NCBI GenBank assembly: GCA_000226015.1 | Contig: JH152756.1 | Location: 66,678 to 92,016, forward strand | Direction: 5' to 3' | Origin: Mnemiopsis leidyi | Taxonomy: Eukaryota > Ctenophora > Tentaculata > Lobata > Bolinopsidae | Length of the DNA: 25,339 bases | In this document: positions 1-10,077 of the stretch, piece after piece | How the letters are laid out: the number at the start of each line of letters is the position of its first letter | Numbering within the stretch: position 1 is the first letter of the stretch | Translations under genes and position numbers: made by a program | The notes under the pieces: generated by a model | The model's input: only the letters and a program-made list of their open reading frames with translations | What the model was told of the DNA's origin: nothing | Databases searched by the model: none

Positions 1-175
1 TTGTCAGTGAGCGTTTTATTCCAAAAAGTAAAAAGTCTGTGTAAAATTTCGTTACCAGGATCGGTTTTATCAGACAATTTTAGGTAAATATAAGTGATTT
101 TTAGGATAAGGGTTGAACTTTAACAGCCCTTTAAGCTAAGCTTTTTGATTTCATTTTCTTCCTCCGCTGAATGAG

Positions 176-418
176 ATGAATCGTGATTTTCGTTTCAATG
201 TTTTGACTCGACACAAGATGGGTCTATCTGCTGTAGACAGTCATATTGAGCTCGTAGTGGTTCACGGGGATGCTAGCCCTAACGAAAGGACTGTTTTCCG
301 TTGGATTTCAGATATCTTGAATGGCCGATTACACCAGGAAAAGAGGACAAGCCCTAGTAGACCAATTGTGACCTGTACCACTGCAGCAATCAGGAAAGTA
401 AAGCGAATAAAAGGCTGA
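176..418 (+). pseudogene. Mariner-like transposase remnant, N-terminal HTH part
   Basis: An 80-codon open frame whose residues 15-75 follow the pattern of the N-terminal helix-turn-helix region of mariner-family transposases: an I-E-L helix, then HGD-x-S with a TVFRW segment (compare the usual G-x-x-S...TV-x-RW), a GR, an acidic-basic stretch, an S-RP where the family has SGRP, and a final helix ending IRKVKRI. The frame stops just after this point. I see no catalytic DD(D/E) domain in the next kilobase and no clear terminal inverted repeats, so this reads as a decayed fragment. The family assignment is by pattern only. A chance ORF is the alternative. Confidence 0.45.
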
Positions 419-1162
419 CCGACAACTGGGAACCTGTCAAGTTTAGCTTGTGAAACTAGTTAACATGTAAGCGTGAGAATTTCCCAATTATGACGTTTCA
501 CCGACAACTGGGAATCTCCAGGGATCAGGTTTCACTGAAGTCATCAGAAGTATACTGAACTGTCAAGTGTTGAGATTTAAAGAGATTTTGAAGTGATTTA
601 GAGAAATTGATTGAGATAACGGTATTCGACAGAATAATCTTAATGTAGTAAATAATTAACTGGAAAATCATCATAGATTACTCATATCATGGCCAAAGTA
701 TTTGGCAACTGCACACAAGTAGTCAGCTTAGGGTAGACACGGCAAGAAAATGTGGGAACAGTTATGTTAGTTCGAAGAGAAACAGCGTGCTTTTTTTGTC
801 ATGTTTCAAGCATTTCAGCATCAAATAAATGGTTTCATAGTTACTCGCCTTAAAGAATATTTGAGATCATGTCTGCGGCTCTGCTGATCCGCACCTTCCG
901 GTCCTCCACTCCTTCTGTTCCTCCTGCTAGTTGCTTTTAATTCGGAAAACCTACAAAGTACAAGAAGTCTTATTTAATCGCAGATTCTTTTGTCCAATCA
1001 ATTTGTTGATTGTCAAGATTAAATTTCACTTGGGAATCCTCCAAAGTACAAGCAGTCTTATCAAATCGCAGATTTTAAAGCATTTTCTATCAACTCCAAT
1101 GGTAGATTTTCAAAATCACTTTTCACGATAGTCGATACGTACAAGTTTGCAGGGGCACTCAC
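419..1162. other. Stretch without recognisable gene
   Basis: AT-rich sequence with short direct repetitions: CCGACAACTGGGAA occurs twice near 419-510, and 'acaaagtacaagaagtctt' is echoed by 'ccaaagtacaagcagtctt' near 950 and 1040. The latter suggests an old tandem duplication of about 90 bases. I see no convincing coding exon. Confidence 0.4.
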
Positions 1163-1274
1163 CGCCATAATTGTCTATCTTCCATGATTGCTGATTCTTC
1201 ATTCTGATGTGGTTGAGAGAATCCCCGGATAAGTAGACCAATACACAGAGTGAAGAGCTTACTTCCTTTATTCG
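1163..1274 (-). CDS. Possible fourth exon of gene A
   Basis: On the minus strand a 112-base open segment lies between an acceptor (ending TATAG, before 1274) and a donor GTGAGTG (1162-1156). It joins in frame to the phase 1 donor of gene A exon 3. It would add a short hydrophobic stretch (KLFTLCIGLLI) and a hydrophilic tail (QPHQNEES...). The corresponding block in gene B (about 4110-4190) is clearly related in DNA but runs into a stop in that frame. The same stretch contains AATAAA on the minus strand (1272-1267), so it could instead be 3' untranslated sequence with a poly(A) signal. Confidence 0.25.
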
Positions 1275-1433
1275 CTATAAGTGCTGATAGCAGCACAAGC
1301 AAGTGCCGTAATAAGTTTCCATCATAAGTTAAATATAATTAGATTATTCTAAATGAGACAAGTACTGAAATGTATTGAAATGGTGAAGTAATCGAGTATT
1401 GCTAATTTAAGTTGTTAGTCTGTCAAATATTGT

Positions 1434-1464
1434 AACCGCAAAATATTCCCGATATTTTGCGGTT
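1434..1464 (-). promoter_or_regulatory. Conserved hairpin downstream of gene A
   Basis: A perfect 13-bp stem (1434-1446 with 1452-1464) closes a 5-base loop, CGGGA in the gene sense. It lies 60 bases past the exon 3 donor of gene A. Equivalent hairpins follow genes B, C, D and E at comparable distances with altered but still pairing stems. It lies in an intron or the 3' UTR, depending on whether the exon 3 donor is used. No such element is known to me. The role is inferred from its recurrence and covariation. Confidence 0.7.
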
Positions 1465-1524
1465 ATTGCATAGTTTCATATTCACAACAACCTTGCATTG
1501 TACAACCTACTCTTCAAAACTTAC

Positions 1525-3031
1525 TTTTCACTTTTTCAAGAATTTTATAATGAATGTCGAACACATCTTTCAGTTTCGTCTGTCCTGCAGCATTCCATCG
1601 TTTCATATCAATCCCAGTTACTCGTATCCTGACAGGATCAAACCATGGATCTTTCCAACACTTCCCCATATCTGCCCTCTTACCGTCCAGGTCAACGTTT
1701 ACCTGCCCTGTAGAGTTAATCCATACTATCAATTCAGAGTCGCTGTTGTTGTTCACAACATCCCCATCAGTTGAGCATCTTTCAGAAGTGACCCAATTAA
1801 CTGCTGTAAACGACAAGCCCTTTCCCTTCTTTATTTGTAGTTTTAAGAAACCCAAGCTATTCTCAGGATTGGATCCATTATAGAAGTCCACGTTGATGTG
1901 AAATCTATATTGACGAACGGATGCGCTTCCGAAATGATTTTTTTCTTTAATGTTAATTTTCAGAAACCTACGGTCTTCAGTGAGTTCTGGCTTCTGCGCA
2001 TTCGACTGAAAGTAATTAGTGATTACTCACACATACAATTTAAGATCAAAGCAGAGAGTTGATTGTAAATTTTAATCACATGATATAACATAATTAAAAT
2101 TAAATAAACTAAAACCGACTGTAGCGCTAGATGGCAGGACTACCTGAGGTTTCACATTCCTGTCGACGTTGGAAATCAAATCGTTGGGCTCCAGTTACTG
2201 CTTGACACTCATTGCATCCAGATTTCTTTGAATTGGTTAAGTTTAATCTCTGTGTATCTATTGCCCAAAATTCTTCACAAATTGGATTTAATTTTACCCG
2301 GCAAATTCTTCCATTTTCATTTAAACGCCACTTCAACTTGAAATTAGCACCTTCCGTTTTGTTGTCCATCAGCTTCAAAATGCAACCCTCACCGGTTACC
2401 ATGACAACTTCAGTTTGAACTGATTCCTGTCTGATTTTCTGTGTTGTTGTGTTCAAACAAAAAGTATTTGAGCAAGGAAATTGTTGCTCTACTTTTAAAA
2501 TCCCATCACTGTCCGTCCCGACACAAGTATTGCTATCTATAAGTATATGTCGGAGGTAACCACACACCTCGTCTAACATTGTAATGTCGGAGGAGAATTT
2601 CGTGATAGCTGCTGAGGTATTGGGAATGTCATTATATAAATGCAGCGTGTGCAATGTGCATGTACATAGTGAATTAGAATATAGTGTAAACTGCAATTGT
2701 GTTGCGAAAAAGAATTGTAACTTTAAATGGTTAAAAGTTTATTATTTCAACCGCATAGCCGATGATCATGTATTAAGTAACCGAAAAATCTTTCACATGA
2801 TATAGTAACACTTCTATCTCAGTATCTCCCGTACCTCTATTTACCGTGTCCCTCGATTTACCGGGCCTTCTCCCTTTGCCCTACGAGGTCCGGTAAATAG
2901 AGGTTTCTGCACTGTACAGCTATATTGCTATGCTTTCATCTATAACTCCGTTCAAGAATTTCCTTACCTTGTTGAAGTTTTATTTGTTGAGAAGATCTAA
3001 CAACTAAGATTATCACCGTCCACAAAATCAT
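1525..3031 (-). CDS. Gene A: secreted R-type-lectin-like plus novel domain protein
   Basis: Three exons on the minus strand: 3031-2968 (start Met and signal peptide MILWTVIILVV...), 2608-2144 (beta-trefoil-like domain, 155 codons) and 1986-1525 (second domain, 154 codons). All junctions are phase 1. The exon 2 domain opens with CGYLRH...TCVG and shows trefoil-type repeats with K-x-KW and QRFDF in place of the usual Q-x-W. The exon 3 domain has FRFHINVDF, SLGFLKL, a VWINSTGQVNVDLDG core, two Cys, and FDIHY near its end. The natural exon 3 acceptor (before 2005) would shift the frame because of a 7-base insertion relative to gene B. A second AG just before 1986 restores it. If the exon 3 donor (GTAAGT, 1524-1519) is not used, translation stops at 1514. 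The protein is probably extracellular. Sugar binding is an inference from the fold pattern only. Confidence 0.75.
2833..2904. repeat. Foldback element in intron 1 of gene A
   Basis: Perfect 14-bp inverted arms ACCTCTATTTACCG (2833-2846) and its complement (2891-2904), with a nested CCTCG/CGAGG pair (2851-2855 with 2884-2888). The motif ATTTACCG is repeated inside. It resembles a small MITE or the end of a DNA transposon. No second copy is evident in this window. Confidence 0.55.
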
Positions 3032-3046
3032 AATATTATTATGTTG

Positions 3047-3052
3047 TTACAT
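3047..3052 (-). promoter_or_regulatory. Start-stop upstream ORF (ATG-TAA) before gene A
   Basis: On the minus strand ATGTAA (3052-3047) lies 15 bases before the gene A start codon, inside a block (CACAAGACCATGTAACAA) that is identical upstream of gene B. An ATG followed directly by a stop is the minimal upstream ORF and is known in other eukaryotes to hold back translation. It matters only if transcription starts upstream of it, which I cannot see. Confidence 0.4.
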
Positions 3053-4284
3053 GGTCTTGTGTCAGAAGTTTTTCTCTGCAGAGAATTATTTGGTTACTTG
3101 CCATTTGCCAAAATTCCTTAAAGCGGCAGTTTGTGGGCTGTTGACTATTATGGAATTGGCTTGCACTGCAAAAGATGGAAGAATGTTTAGAGAACGAAAT
3201 TATTGACAAAAATAGTAAGATGATTTTTCTCAAATAGCTAGTTTAACTAGATGATGCGAAAACTACTACAAAAGCGTTTTTATCTGAGACATCGAACTCT
3301 TTGAAACAAAAGTTCACAAATTACCCGTAGAAATGAAAAAAAAGGCGAAATCATTTTGTCTGCCTCAATCTTGGATTCTAAACCTGATAGTAAATCGAAT
3401 GCTATATAACATCTTTTTCTATGCACTGCCACCTGCTGCCGCCAATACTATAGCTAAATTGTTGGAATCCACGAATTAAAAACTCCATTTTAACTCAAAC
3501 TGAGAACTTGCCGAAAAAATAAGATATTTCAGATAATTTTGTCCTTCCGTCTTTTTATAACTAAAGCCCCACATAGAACACATGACCGCACGTGACCATA
3601 TGATTTTTGCACATGACTATAAGGGGCGGGTTCCTAGAAGAGCAGCATCATTCCCTAATTTTCAAGATTTTCAGAAAAAATGTCATTATTGTCGGTTTCA
3701 TAGAATGTCCAACTACAAATTCTGTAAGAAAATTACCTGCAGCAAAAGAGATAAATAATCGAGCTCGTGATTATCGCTCTCTCCAGCCTATAATGATAGG
3801 CAAGTTAGAACTTTCTGACCGTACGAAGATTAGAAGAAAAATAAGTAACTATTGATTTAAGAAGCTATTTGACATAATTGAAGCTATTGACATAAGAAAG
3901 TGCAAGTGCAAGTCGATCTACAGAAGGCCATGAGAAACGTGAAATATAAATGAAGCAAATTTTAATTGAACCTTTAATCGAATGACTATTGACGAGAAAT
4001 AGAGTAGGTTGTCAAATCAAATGGCAGATTGTCAAGAATCGATATAAATCAAAATATATATTAAGTCAGTTTAGGGCCGTACTTATATTTGTACTAACTT
4101 CCATGAGATTTACCGAGATTCTTCATTCTGGTGTTGTAGATTGAGTTCCTCGGATAAGGGGCTTACTTCTTTTACCTGCCAGTACTATTAAAGGCACTAG
4201 CAGGTGCTACCACGATCTTGATCACAAGTTGCTTAAGTAAGTTCTACAACATGAGACATTATCACATGATTGTAATATTTATCA
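3053..4284. other. Gene B to gene A spacer
   Basis: About 1.2 kb between the gene A start and the gene B hairpin. It begins with the 5' flank of gene A. Position 4105-4260 holds a block homologous to 1183-1345 downstream of gene A (GATTCTTCATTCTG, CGGATAAG, CTTACTTC in common). Open frames in between show no domain pattern. Confidence 0.5.
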
Positions 4285-4311
4285 CCGCAAAATATTCCCG
4301 ATATTTTGCGG
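4285..4311 (-). promoter_or_regulatory. Conserved hairpin downstream of gene B
   Basis: A perfect 11-bp stem (4285-4295 with 4301-4311), loop CGGGA in the gene sense, 47 bases past the gene B exon 3 donor. It is nearly identical to the gene A hairpin, as expected of the most recently diverged pair in the array. Confidence 0.7.
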
Positions 4312-4358
4312 CTATCTGAACCTACCTTTTAACTTACTACATATTTCTTAAAACTTAC

Positions 4359-5759
4359 TTTGCACTTGATATAGAATTTCATATCGAATGTCGAAGAGAT
4401 CTTCCAGAGGTTTTAATGTAACATTCGAGTGCCATTTCATATCAATCCCAGTTACTCGTATCCTGACAGGAGGACCACACCATGGATCTTTCCAACACTT
4501 CCCCATATCTGTCCTCTTACCGTCCAGGTCAACGTTTACCTGCCCTGTGGAGTTAATCCATACCATCAATTCAGAGTTTCTGTTGTTGTTAACAACATCC
4601 CCAGCAGTTGAGCATCTTTTCGAAGTAGCCCAGTTAACTGCTGTCAGAAACGTGCCTTTTTTCTCTCCTTTGTGGAGTTTTAGGACACCTAAGCTTTTCT
4701 CAGGTGCCAAGGTGTCAAAGAAGTCCACGTTTATGTGAAATTTATGTTCAGTAAGCGGCACTTCTTGGTTGAAGTGACTCTTCTGTTGAATGTAAATTTT
4801 CAGGTAGTTACGGCCTTTAGTGAGTTCTGAGTATTCGCCTAAAAATTATCAATGTTAATGATGTATTCATAATCAAATCTCAGTCATGTTTACCTTTTTT
4901 CTATACGTTACAGACCACTTGCTGGCTAAGATACGTTTTACAGCGCTAACACCTTGAAATTTTGATTCACTTGATTTAGCATTATGTAACACGTTTGGAA
5001 GAAAAACCTCAGAGGAAAAATCAACTCAGTGCGACGACTACCTGAAGTTTTATTTTCCTGTTGATGTTGGAAACCAAATCTCTGAGATTTACCATATTGC
5101 TCGCATTCGGTAAGCGTGATAAACCCCCCTTCGTTATCTTGACTCCAACATTTACCACTACCACGATCGCTTGTTTCTTGAATTCTTGCACCATCCTTTA
5201 ACCGCCACTCGCGATTAACCGTTGCCGTGTTATCCTTAATTAACTTCAAAATGCCATTCTCTAAGTCAACCTTAGACTTAGAAGCAATATGTTTGATTTG
5301 TTTTGTTGTTGAGTTGAAACAGAAGATATTGGATTCTGAGCAAGACTTTGTGTTTGCCTTTAGTATACTTGCCTTGTCCGCTACTAGACTCCCGTTACTG
5401 TCTGCCCCGACGCAAGTACCGCTTTCTAAATGTCGGAGAAAACCACAAATCACATCTGACATAGTTATGTTCGAGGAGAACTTCGTGATAGCTGTAAAAA
5501 TTGTCGATCTCATTTACTGTATTCAAATTTAAAATTTACAACTTCCTAGTAGCGCTACGATAAAGATTTTCATTGACATTCTTCAAAGCAACCTAGCTGA
5601 TGGTGCCGTGTCGGTATTTGCTGTTTCGCTATAGCCGTACAACAAAAGGCTTTATTATTCTGAATCAATTTCTATCAAGAATTTTTCTTTACCTTGTGGA
5701 GGTATTATCTGTTGAGAATATCCCACAACTAAGATTATCACCGTCGGCCACAGAATCAT
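4359..5759 (-). CDS. Gene B: secreted R-type-lectin-like plus novel domain protein
   Basis: Three minus-strand exons: 5759-5693 (start and signal peptide MILWPTVIILVV...), 5491-5042 (150 codons) and 4838-4359 (160 codons). All junctions are phase 1 with good consensus (GTAAAG, GTAGTC, GTAAGT donors; TTTTTACAG and ATTTTTAG acceptors). The trefoil-like domain has CGFLRH...TCVG, then LKL...REWRL, then GKCW...ITLTEC...QRFGF. The exon 3 domain carries HKFHINVDFF, SLGVLKL, WINSTGQVNVDLDG, two Cys and LFDIRYE. About 333 residues are encoded through exon 3. If the last donor is not spliced, translation ends at 4348 (KF then stop). This is the cleanest reference copy of the array. Function is unknown; secretion is supported by the signal peptide. 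Confidence 0.8.
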
Positions 5760-5777
5760 GTTATTGTTGATCTCTTG

Positions 5778-5783
5778 TTACAT
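5778..5783 (-). promoter_or_regulatory. Start-stop upstream ORF (ATG-TAA) before gene B
   Basis: ATGTAA on the minus strand, 18 bases before the gene B start codon, inside the same 18-base block shared with gene A. Genes C and E lack it. It is therefore either ancestral to the A/B pair or homogenised with it. Confidence 0.4.
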
Positions 5784-6997
5784 GGTCTTGTGTCAGCTGT
5801 TATTTGTCTTATAGAGAAGTATTTAATTATTTGCGTCTTCCTATGACCTATAAACAATTAGCTGTAAACAGTAAAGGACAGTTAGGTTAAGAATAGGCAA
5901 ATAAACTGAAGAACGTCAATAGAACTATTTTAATGTGTAGCCTTAATCCCATACACGGACCGCCCTTATCTGGCCGATCCCTGTTTACAAGCCGTGTATA
6001 AGCAGGGTACCAGATACAGGCTTAACAAATAGAGATAAGGCTTTATAACAAATAAGCGTGTTGTTGCCAATACAACTTAATTCCATCTTGTTAAACAAAA
6101 AGGAAATAATTGCTTGTTTTTAAAGTATACAAGACGAAAACTTTGAAATTTAGCAAGATCCTTAATGACCATCTACAAAAAAATCACTCATTTCTGAGGG
6201 AGTTGTAAATAGTACAACAACCAGCGGATGCGAGGAACTTCTATCAATGCGTTTCGATCTAAGATATCAAAACACCCTAAAAACTTGCGACTTGCCCGTG
6301 AGAAGAAGTAGTATGGCATTATTTTACCATTCTCTATCTTTAAGTAGGAGACAGGGCGTTAGAAAGAAACAGAAATGATAGTGCTGGAAAATCAAACTAG
6401 AAATTATATTCGTCCCAGAGCAGGTGAGATGCCACGTTTTGAAATTTTTCTGTTAACCACCGGTCCCACAGATCTACCTTTTCTTTGTAATAATATTCAT
6501 TTTAAACAGCCACTATTTCATCACCTGGCAGCATTTTTGGAGAACTGGCGAGGTCCCACTAGATTCAGGGTCAAGAGGCTGAGTGGGGTCGGCTGACAAT
6601 ATTTATAATTTTATGATGTTGCACTGGCTCTCTTGGTTTGATTGCAAACTAACTGGGAGGCAAAAAGAATTAGACTACAATAGGAGCATATTGGTACATA
6701 GGCCTATGGCCTCTTTTAGGACTTATTTATAGTACAGAATAGTCGTTGTACAGGTGTGGACCGTGGTTTATGAAATATACGGTTGTTAGCCCGCTGTGGA
6801 AGAACATGTTCTCATTAGTGCTCTGGTCATGAGTGCTCAACGACTGATCGTTCAGCTAACAAATGAGAACATGTTTCGACATTGATACCATAGCTGGGGT
6901 CATGCTTCGCTCCCGTCATATTGTGGCACGAAGCGACACTAAATAACTTTAGAACTTTCATTCATAACAATTCAAGTTTTACCGTACTTTGTTATAT
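5784..6997. other. Spacer with small inverted repeats
   Basis: No recognisable gene. A short inverted pair ATACACGG/CCGTGTAT (5951-5958 and 5992-5999) forms a possible 49-base foldback. A 73-codon frame at 6375-6596 (plus strand) shows no family pattern. Confidence 0.4.
6803..6875. repeat. 14-bp inverted repeat, 73-base foldback
   Basis: AACATGTTCTCATT (6803-6816) and its complement (6862-6875). The arms contain the palindrome GAACATGTTC. It could be a MITE remnant or a hairpin-forming repeat. I see no second copy. Confidence 0.5.
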
Positions 6998-7110
6998 AGA
7001 GAAAGGTATTTTGGGGAGGGGTCACAAATTCAAACCAAACAGAACCTATAAAACTGTTTCCAGCTCCTTATTAGTCAAAGTTTGTGACCCCTCCCCAAAA
7101 TAAATTTTTT
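6998..7110. mobile_element. MITE-like element, copy 1 (GGGGAGGGGTC ends)
   Basis: A perfect 21-bp inverted repeat (7008-7028 with 7081-7101), arms beginning ATTTTGGGGAGGGGTCACAA. The left side is preceded by AGAGAAAGGT. The interior is about 52 bases and has no coding capacity. Two more members with the same termini lie at 16063-16205 and 16211-16339, which supports a non-autonomous DNA transposon family. Confidence 0.65.
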
Positions 7111-8316
7111 ATAACGTTGGTTATAACTTATATCTTGGCGTCAGGCCAGGTCACGATACTTGGGCCAAGAAGGTAGGTCCTTGCTGATTCTTTATTCGGC
7201 AGAGTCCCTTAGAAACAATACTCAGATCGGATGGCAATAACTTTATTTGTTTGAGATTATATGCTAAAGAAATAAGAATTATCAGATCCAGCGCAAACAT
7301 GCAACAACTTATGCCAGGTCATCCTGATGGGGTATCATGCTGTAGCGAAGAACGTACGTGAGAAAACACAATACAAATCTCCAGTATTTTGCAAATTTGC
7401 CCATCATGTTGCACCAGCTGGAAGACGGCGCTGATACCATCGGAGTACTTGATTACTTGGGACTGCAGAAACAGATGGACCAGATTCTATAGTTTGTCCT
7501 TCTCCAATCACCTCAACATTTCTGATGATCATAAGTCTTGCTTTTCTCTCTCGGAGACGTCAGCGAAGCTAAACATAGAAACATCATATGGTCGTCAACT
7601 TTCGAGGGTGGACTGTGGGTTATAAGCTGGAAAAGGTTGCGTAAGAGATACTGAATAGTTCTTTAGGGCTTTAGGGGGTTTGCTGGGAATCAAAATGTTT
7701 TTTAATTTATCAACAACTTTCACATGGCAGTGCTGGTTCAGTCTTCAATTTTAGATTGTTATAAACGTCATGAATACCAGATTAGATTTACTGAAGATTC
7801 CGTAAAAGGTTAACTCATTCTTTTTTCAATATACAGATGAGTAAATGGACGAGCTTCAAAGGAGAATCAAGCTCTTGGCTTCTTCCTACTTTCCTATACA
7901 TATAGGTAACTCCAGGTAAACATCAGGTGTTGGTGTTTAAAGAGTCTTCACTAAAGTCATCGAATCTTACCAAACTGATCTTATTTCCAATAGTACTGAA
8001 ACAACTTTAATTTCCTGATGAGATGATTATTTTCCTGAAATCTACCAAGCTACTTTTGGAGTATAAAATCAAACTGCAGAATGTCGGCTAATCGAGATTT
8101 TTTTGATTATATCGAGTTTTCATTATCTTCGTAAGCTTACCCATTCGTTTCACTAGTCCCATTTACTTCTTCTACTAATTTATTCTGATTTAAACCAATG
8201 CCCTCCGTCATAAAGCAGCACTGGCTGAAGTTTTTCAAACAAACAACGAAAAATCGTTCGTTAGTACTTAATCATTTAAATGATTATAAAGAAGAACAAG
8301 AATTGTTCAAAAGAAT
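7111..8316. other. Spacer downstream of gene C
   Basis: No clear gene. A short plus-strand frame at about 7390-7490 reads MLHQLEDGADTIGVLDYLGL and looks codon-like but has no supported exon limits. The sequence GCTGATTCTTTATTC near 7186 matches a block downstream of genes A and B and may be a remnant of the same 3' region. Confidence 0.35.
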
Positions 8317-8347
8317 AGCCGTGAAATAGTCCCATTATTTTACGGCT
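8317..8347 (-). promoter_or_regulatory. Conserved hairpin downstream of gene C
   Basis: A 12-bp stem (8317-8328 with 8336-8347) with one mismatch (A opposite C in gene-sense RNA). The 7-base loop contains TGGGA in the gene sense. It lies 56 bases past the exon 3 donor. The base of the stem is CCGT/ACGG where A and B have CCGC/GCGG, a paired change. Confidence 0.65.
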
Positions 8348-8403
8348 GTTCCAATGATTATAAAACTATAAAAGATCAACCTCGTGAACCTTTTTGAACT
8401 TAC

Positions 8404-10077
8404 CTACAACATGATGCTTCTCGTAGTGTATGTCAAAGAGTTGATCCGCAGTCCTATTGTGTAGTCTCATATCGAAAAGGGCGACATTCACCACGGTGAC
8501 ATCTGACCACATGTTATCATTGCAGGTGCTTTTCATCTGATTTCCATTTATCTTCACGTTTAGTTGTCTCCCAGAGTTAATCCAAATCGACAATTTCAAT
8601 GGCGTTGTAAACGCAGAAACAAAGTTTCCTGTGAACGAACACCTCTCAGTTGCTGTTCCACTCCAGTTGATGTAAATCAGTCTGAAGTCTCTATTTGTAT
8701 CGTTCGTCTTTAGAAATTGCCACCCCTGGAGTTTAATGGTTCCCATGCTTGATTCAGATGAGGAAACCAAAGAAAATAAGTCGACATTGACTTCGAAATT
8801 AAAGTCCCTATTGGTACTATTCAGTACATTCTTCTCTTGGACTATGAGGATCAAGCGTTCATGGTTCCTCAAAATTGTTTTAGATCCAACTGAAATTTGT
8901 TTGAAATTATATGCGGACACAGTTAAAGCTGTTAACAAGTTAGAAACTCGTATCACTAGTTTGCCTAGAATACTTCTAATCAATTATAATGCCAACTTTC
9001 TTCAGAGGTCGAATAGAAAGTAGAATATATTATATAGGGAAAACAATTTATGCCACGATACCTGCAGATGCTTCGTACAGAATTTGAAAACCAAATTGAT
9101 GGAAATTCGGTTCAAATTTGTCAGAACACGTCTCTAACTTGATTGAGTTACCATTATCGTATCTTCTCCAGCATTTGTGTTGGCCTTGATAGATAAGCCT
9201 TATTTCTCCGTTAATCCTGAACCGCCATACATGCTGACCTTCATTTTTATCTGTCAGCACCAAAATTGAGTCTGAAACAGGATCAGGATCCAGCACTGAA
9301 ATTATTTTTCTATCTCTGCTTCTTGTTATAATCATTTTGTTAGCGTCGTAGCAAAATAGGTGATCTTCTTTCAAGCAGTACGTTGTGTTTGCTGTGAGAA
9401 ACTTGGCATCGTGCTCCCCAACACAGGTGTTGCTGCTTATGTGTCGTAGGTAACCACAAACTTTTTCTTCTACAGAAACTGAAAAAGAGGTGTGAAGAAG
9501 AACCAATTGTAGCTGATGGTTGTAGGAAAATCAAGTGTTTACATTTTTGATTTTCTTTAGCTGTTACTCAGTTAATATATTATTACATATATTTGGTTTG
9601 TTCTATTATATAAGCGGTGGTGGTGGTCCTAATCCCACCCCATCATGTATTTGTTTGGATGTTGTTGAGAATTTTATCTTTTTCACATCAATAGCTCGGT
9701 CTAGTCATTGACTACTTCATAAGTATCTTACAAGCACTAATACTATAATACTGTACTATACCACGTCAACAAGCACTAATACTATACTGTACTATACCAC
9801 GTCAACAAGCACTAATACTATACTGTACTATACCACGTCAACAAGCACTAATACTATACTGTACTATACCACGTCAACAAGCACTAATACTATAATACTG
9901 TACTATACCACGTCAACAAGCACTAATACTATAATACTGTACCACGTCAACAAGCACTATACTATCTTAGTTCTTACTATACTGTCACAGTTTCCACGTG
10001 AGATTACCTGGGGGAAATACAAGTCTGGCATCTTGAGAGGAACTCACTGAAACCAACATAACCGTCCAAAAGAACAT
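8404..10077 (-). CDS. Gene C: divergent member of the lectin-like array
   Basis: Three minus-strand exons: 10077-10008 (signal peptide MFFWTVMLVSVSSS), 9478-9062 (139 codons) and 8889-8404 (162 codons). All junctions are phase 1 (donors GTAATC, GTATCG, GTAAGT; TTTTTCAG and AAATTTCAG acceptors). The trefoil-like domain reads CGYLRH...TCVG, HVWRF, KCW...IKLETC, HQFGFQ. The exon 3 domain reads FNFEVNVDLF, SMGTIKLQGW, a RLIYINW strand, two Cys, WINSGRQLNV and LFDIHYE. It is the shortest trefoil domain of the four and clearly more diverged from A and B than they are from each other. Reading past the last donor would stop at 8366. Intron 1 holds a minisatellite (9731-9970). Confidence 0.75.
9731..9970. 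repeat. Minisatellite in intron 1 of gene C
   Basis: Six head-to-tail units of 34-39 bases, plus a truncated seventh, built on CAAGCACTAATACTATA...CCACGTCAA. Unit starts are 9731, 9770, 9806, 9842, 9878, 9917 and 9951. Length differences come from an extra ATA (39 against 36) and a deletion in unit 6. There are no spacers, so it is not a CRISPR array. Confidence 0.9.

Noticed and set aside
1457..1883. Plus-strand open frames opposite gene A exon 3 (and likewise 4388-4738, 5227-5532, 8736-9023)
   Set aside because: They are mirror frames of the minus-strand coding exons. The minus strand has signal exons, phase-consistent splice sites and protein similarity between copies.
1525..1986. Exon 3 domain as a farnesoic acid O-methyltransferase-like (Methyltransf_FA) beta-sandwich
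   Set aside because: A W-I-x-x-x-G-x-V pattern and a later W-x-D-P are loosely similar, but the order and spacing of the other landmarks do not match well enough to name it.
7186..7200. GATTCTTTATTC block as a conserved downstream exon of gene C
   Set aside because: Only about 15 bases match the blocks behind genes A and B, and the frame suggested by gene A meets a stop just upstream. Chance or a short repeat is as likely.
9731..9970. CRISPR-like periodic repeat
   Set aside because: Units abut with no unique spacers, and the setting is an animal intron.
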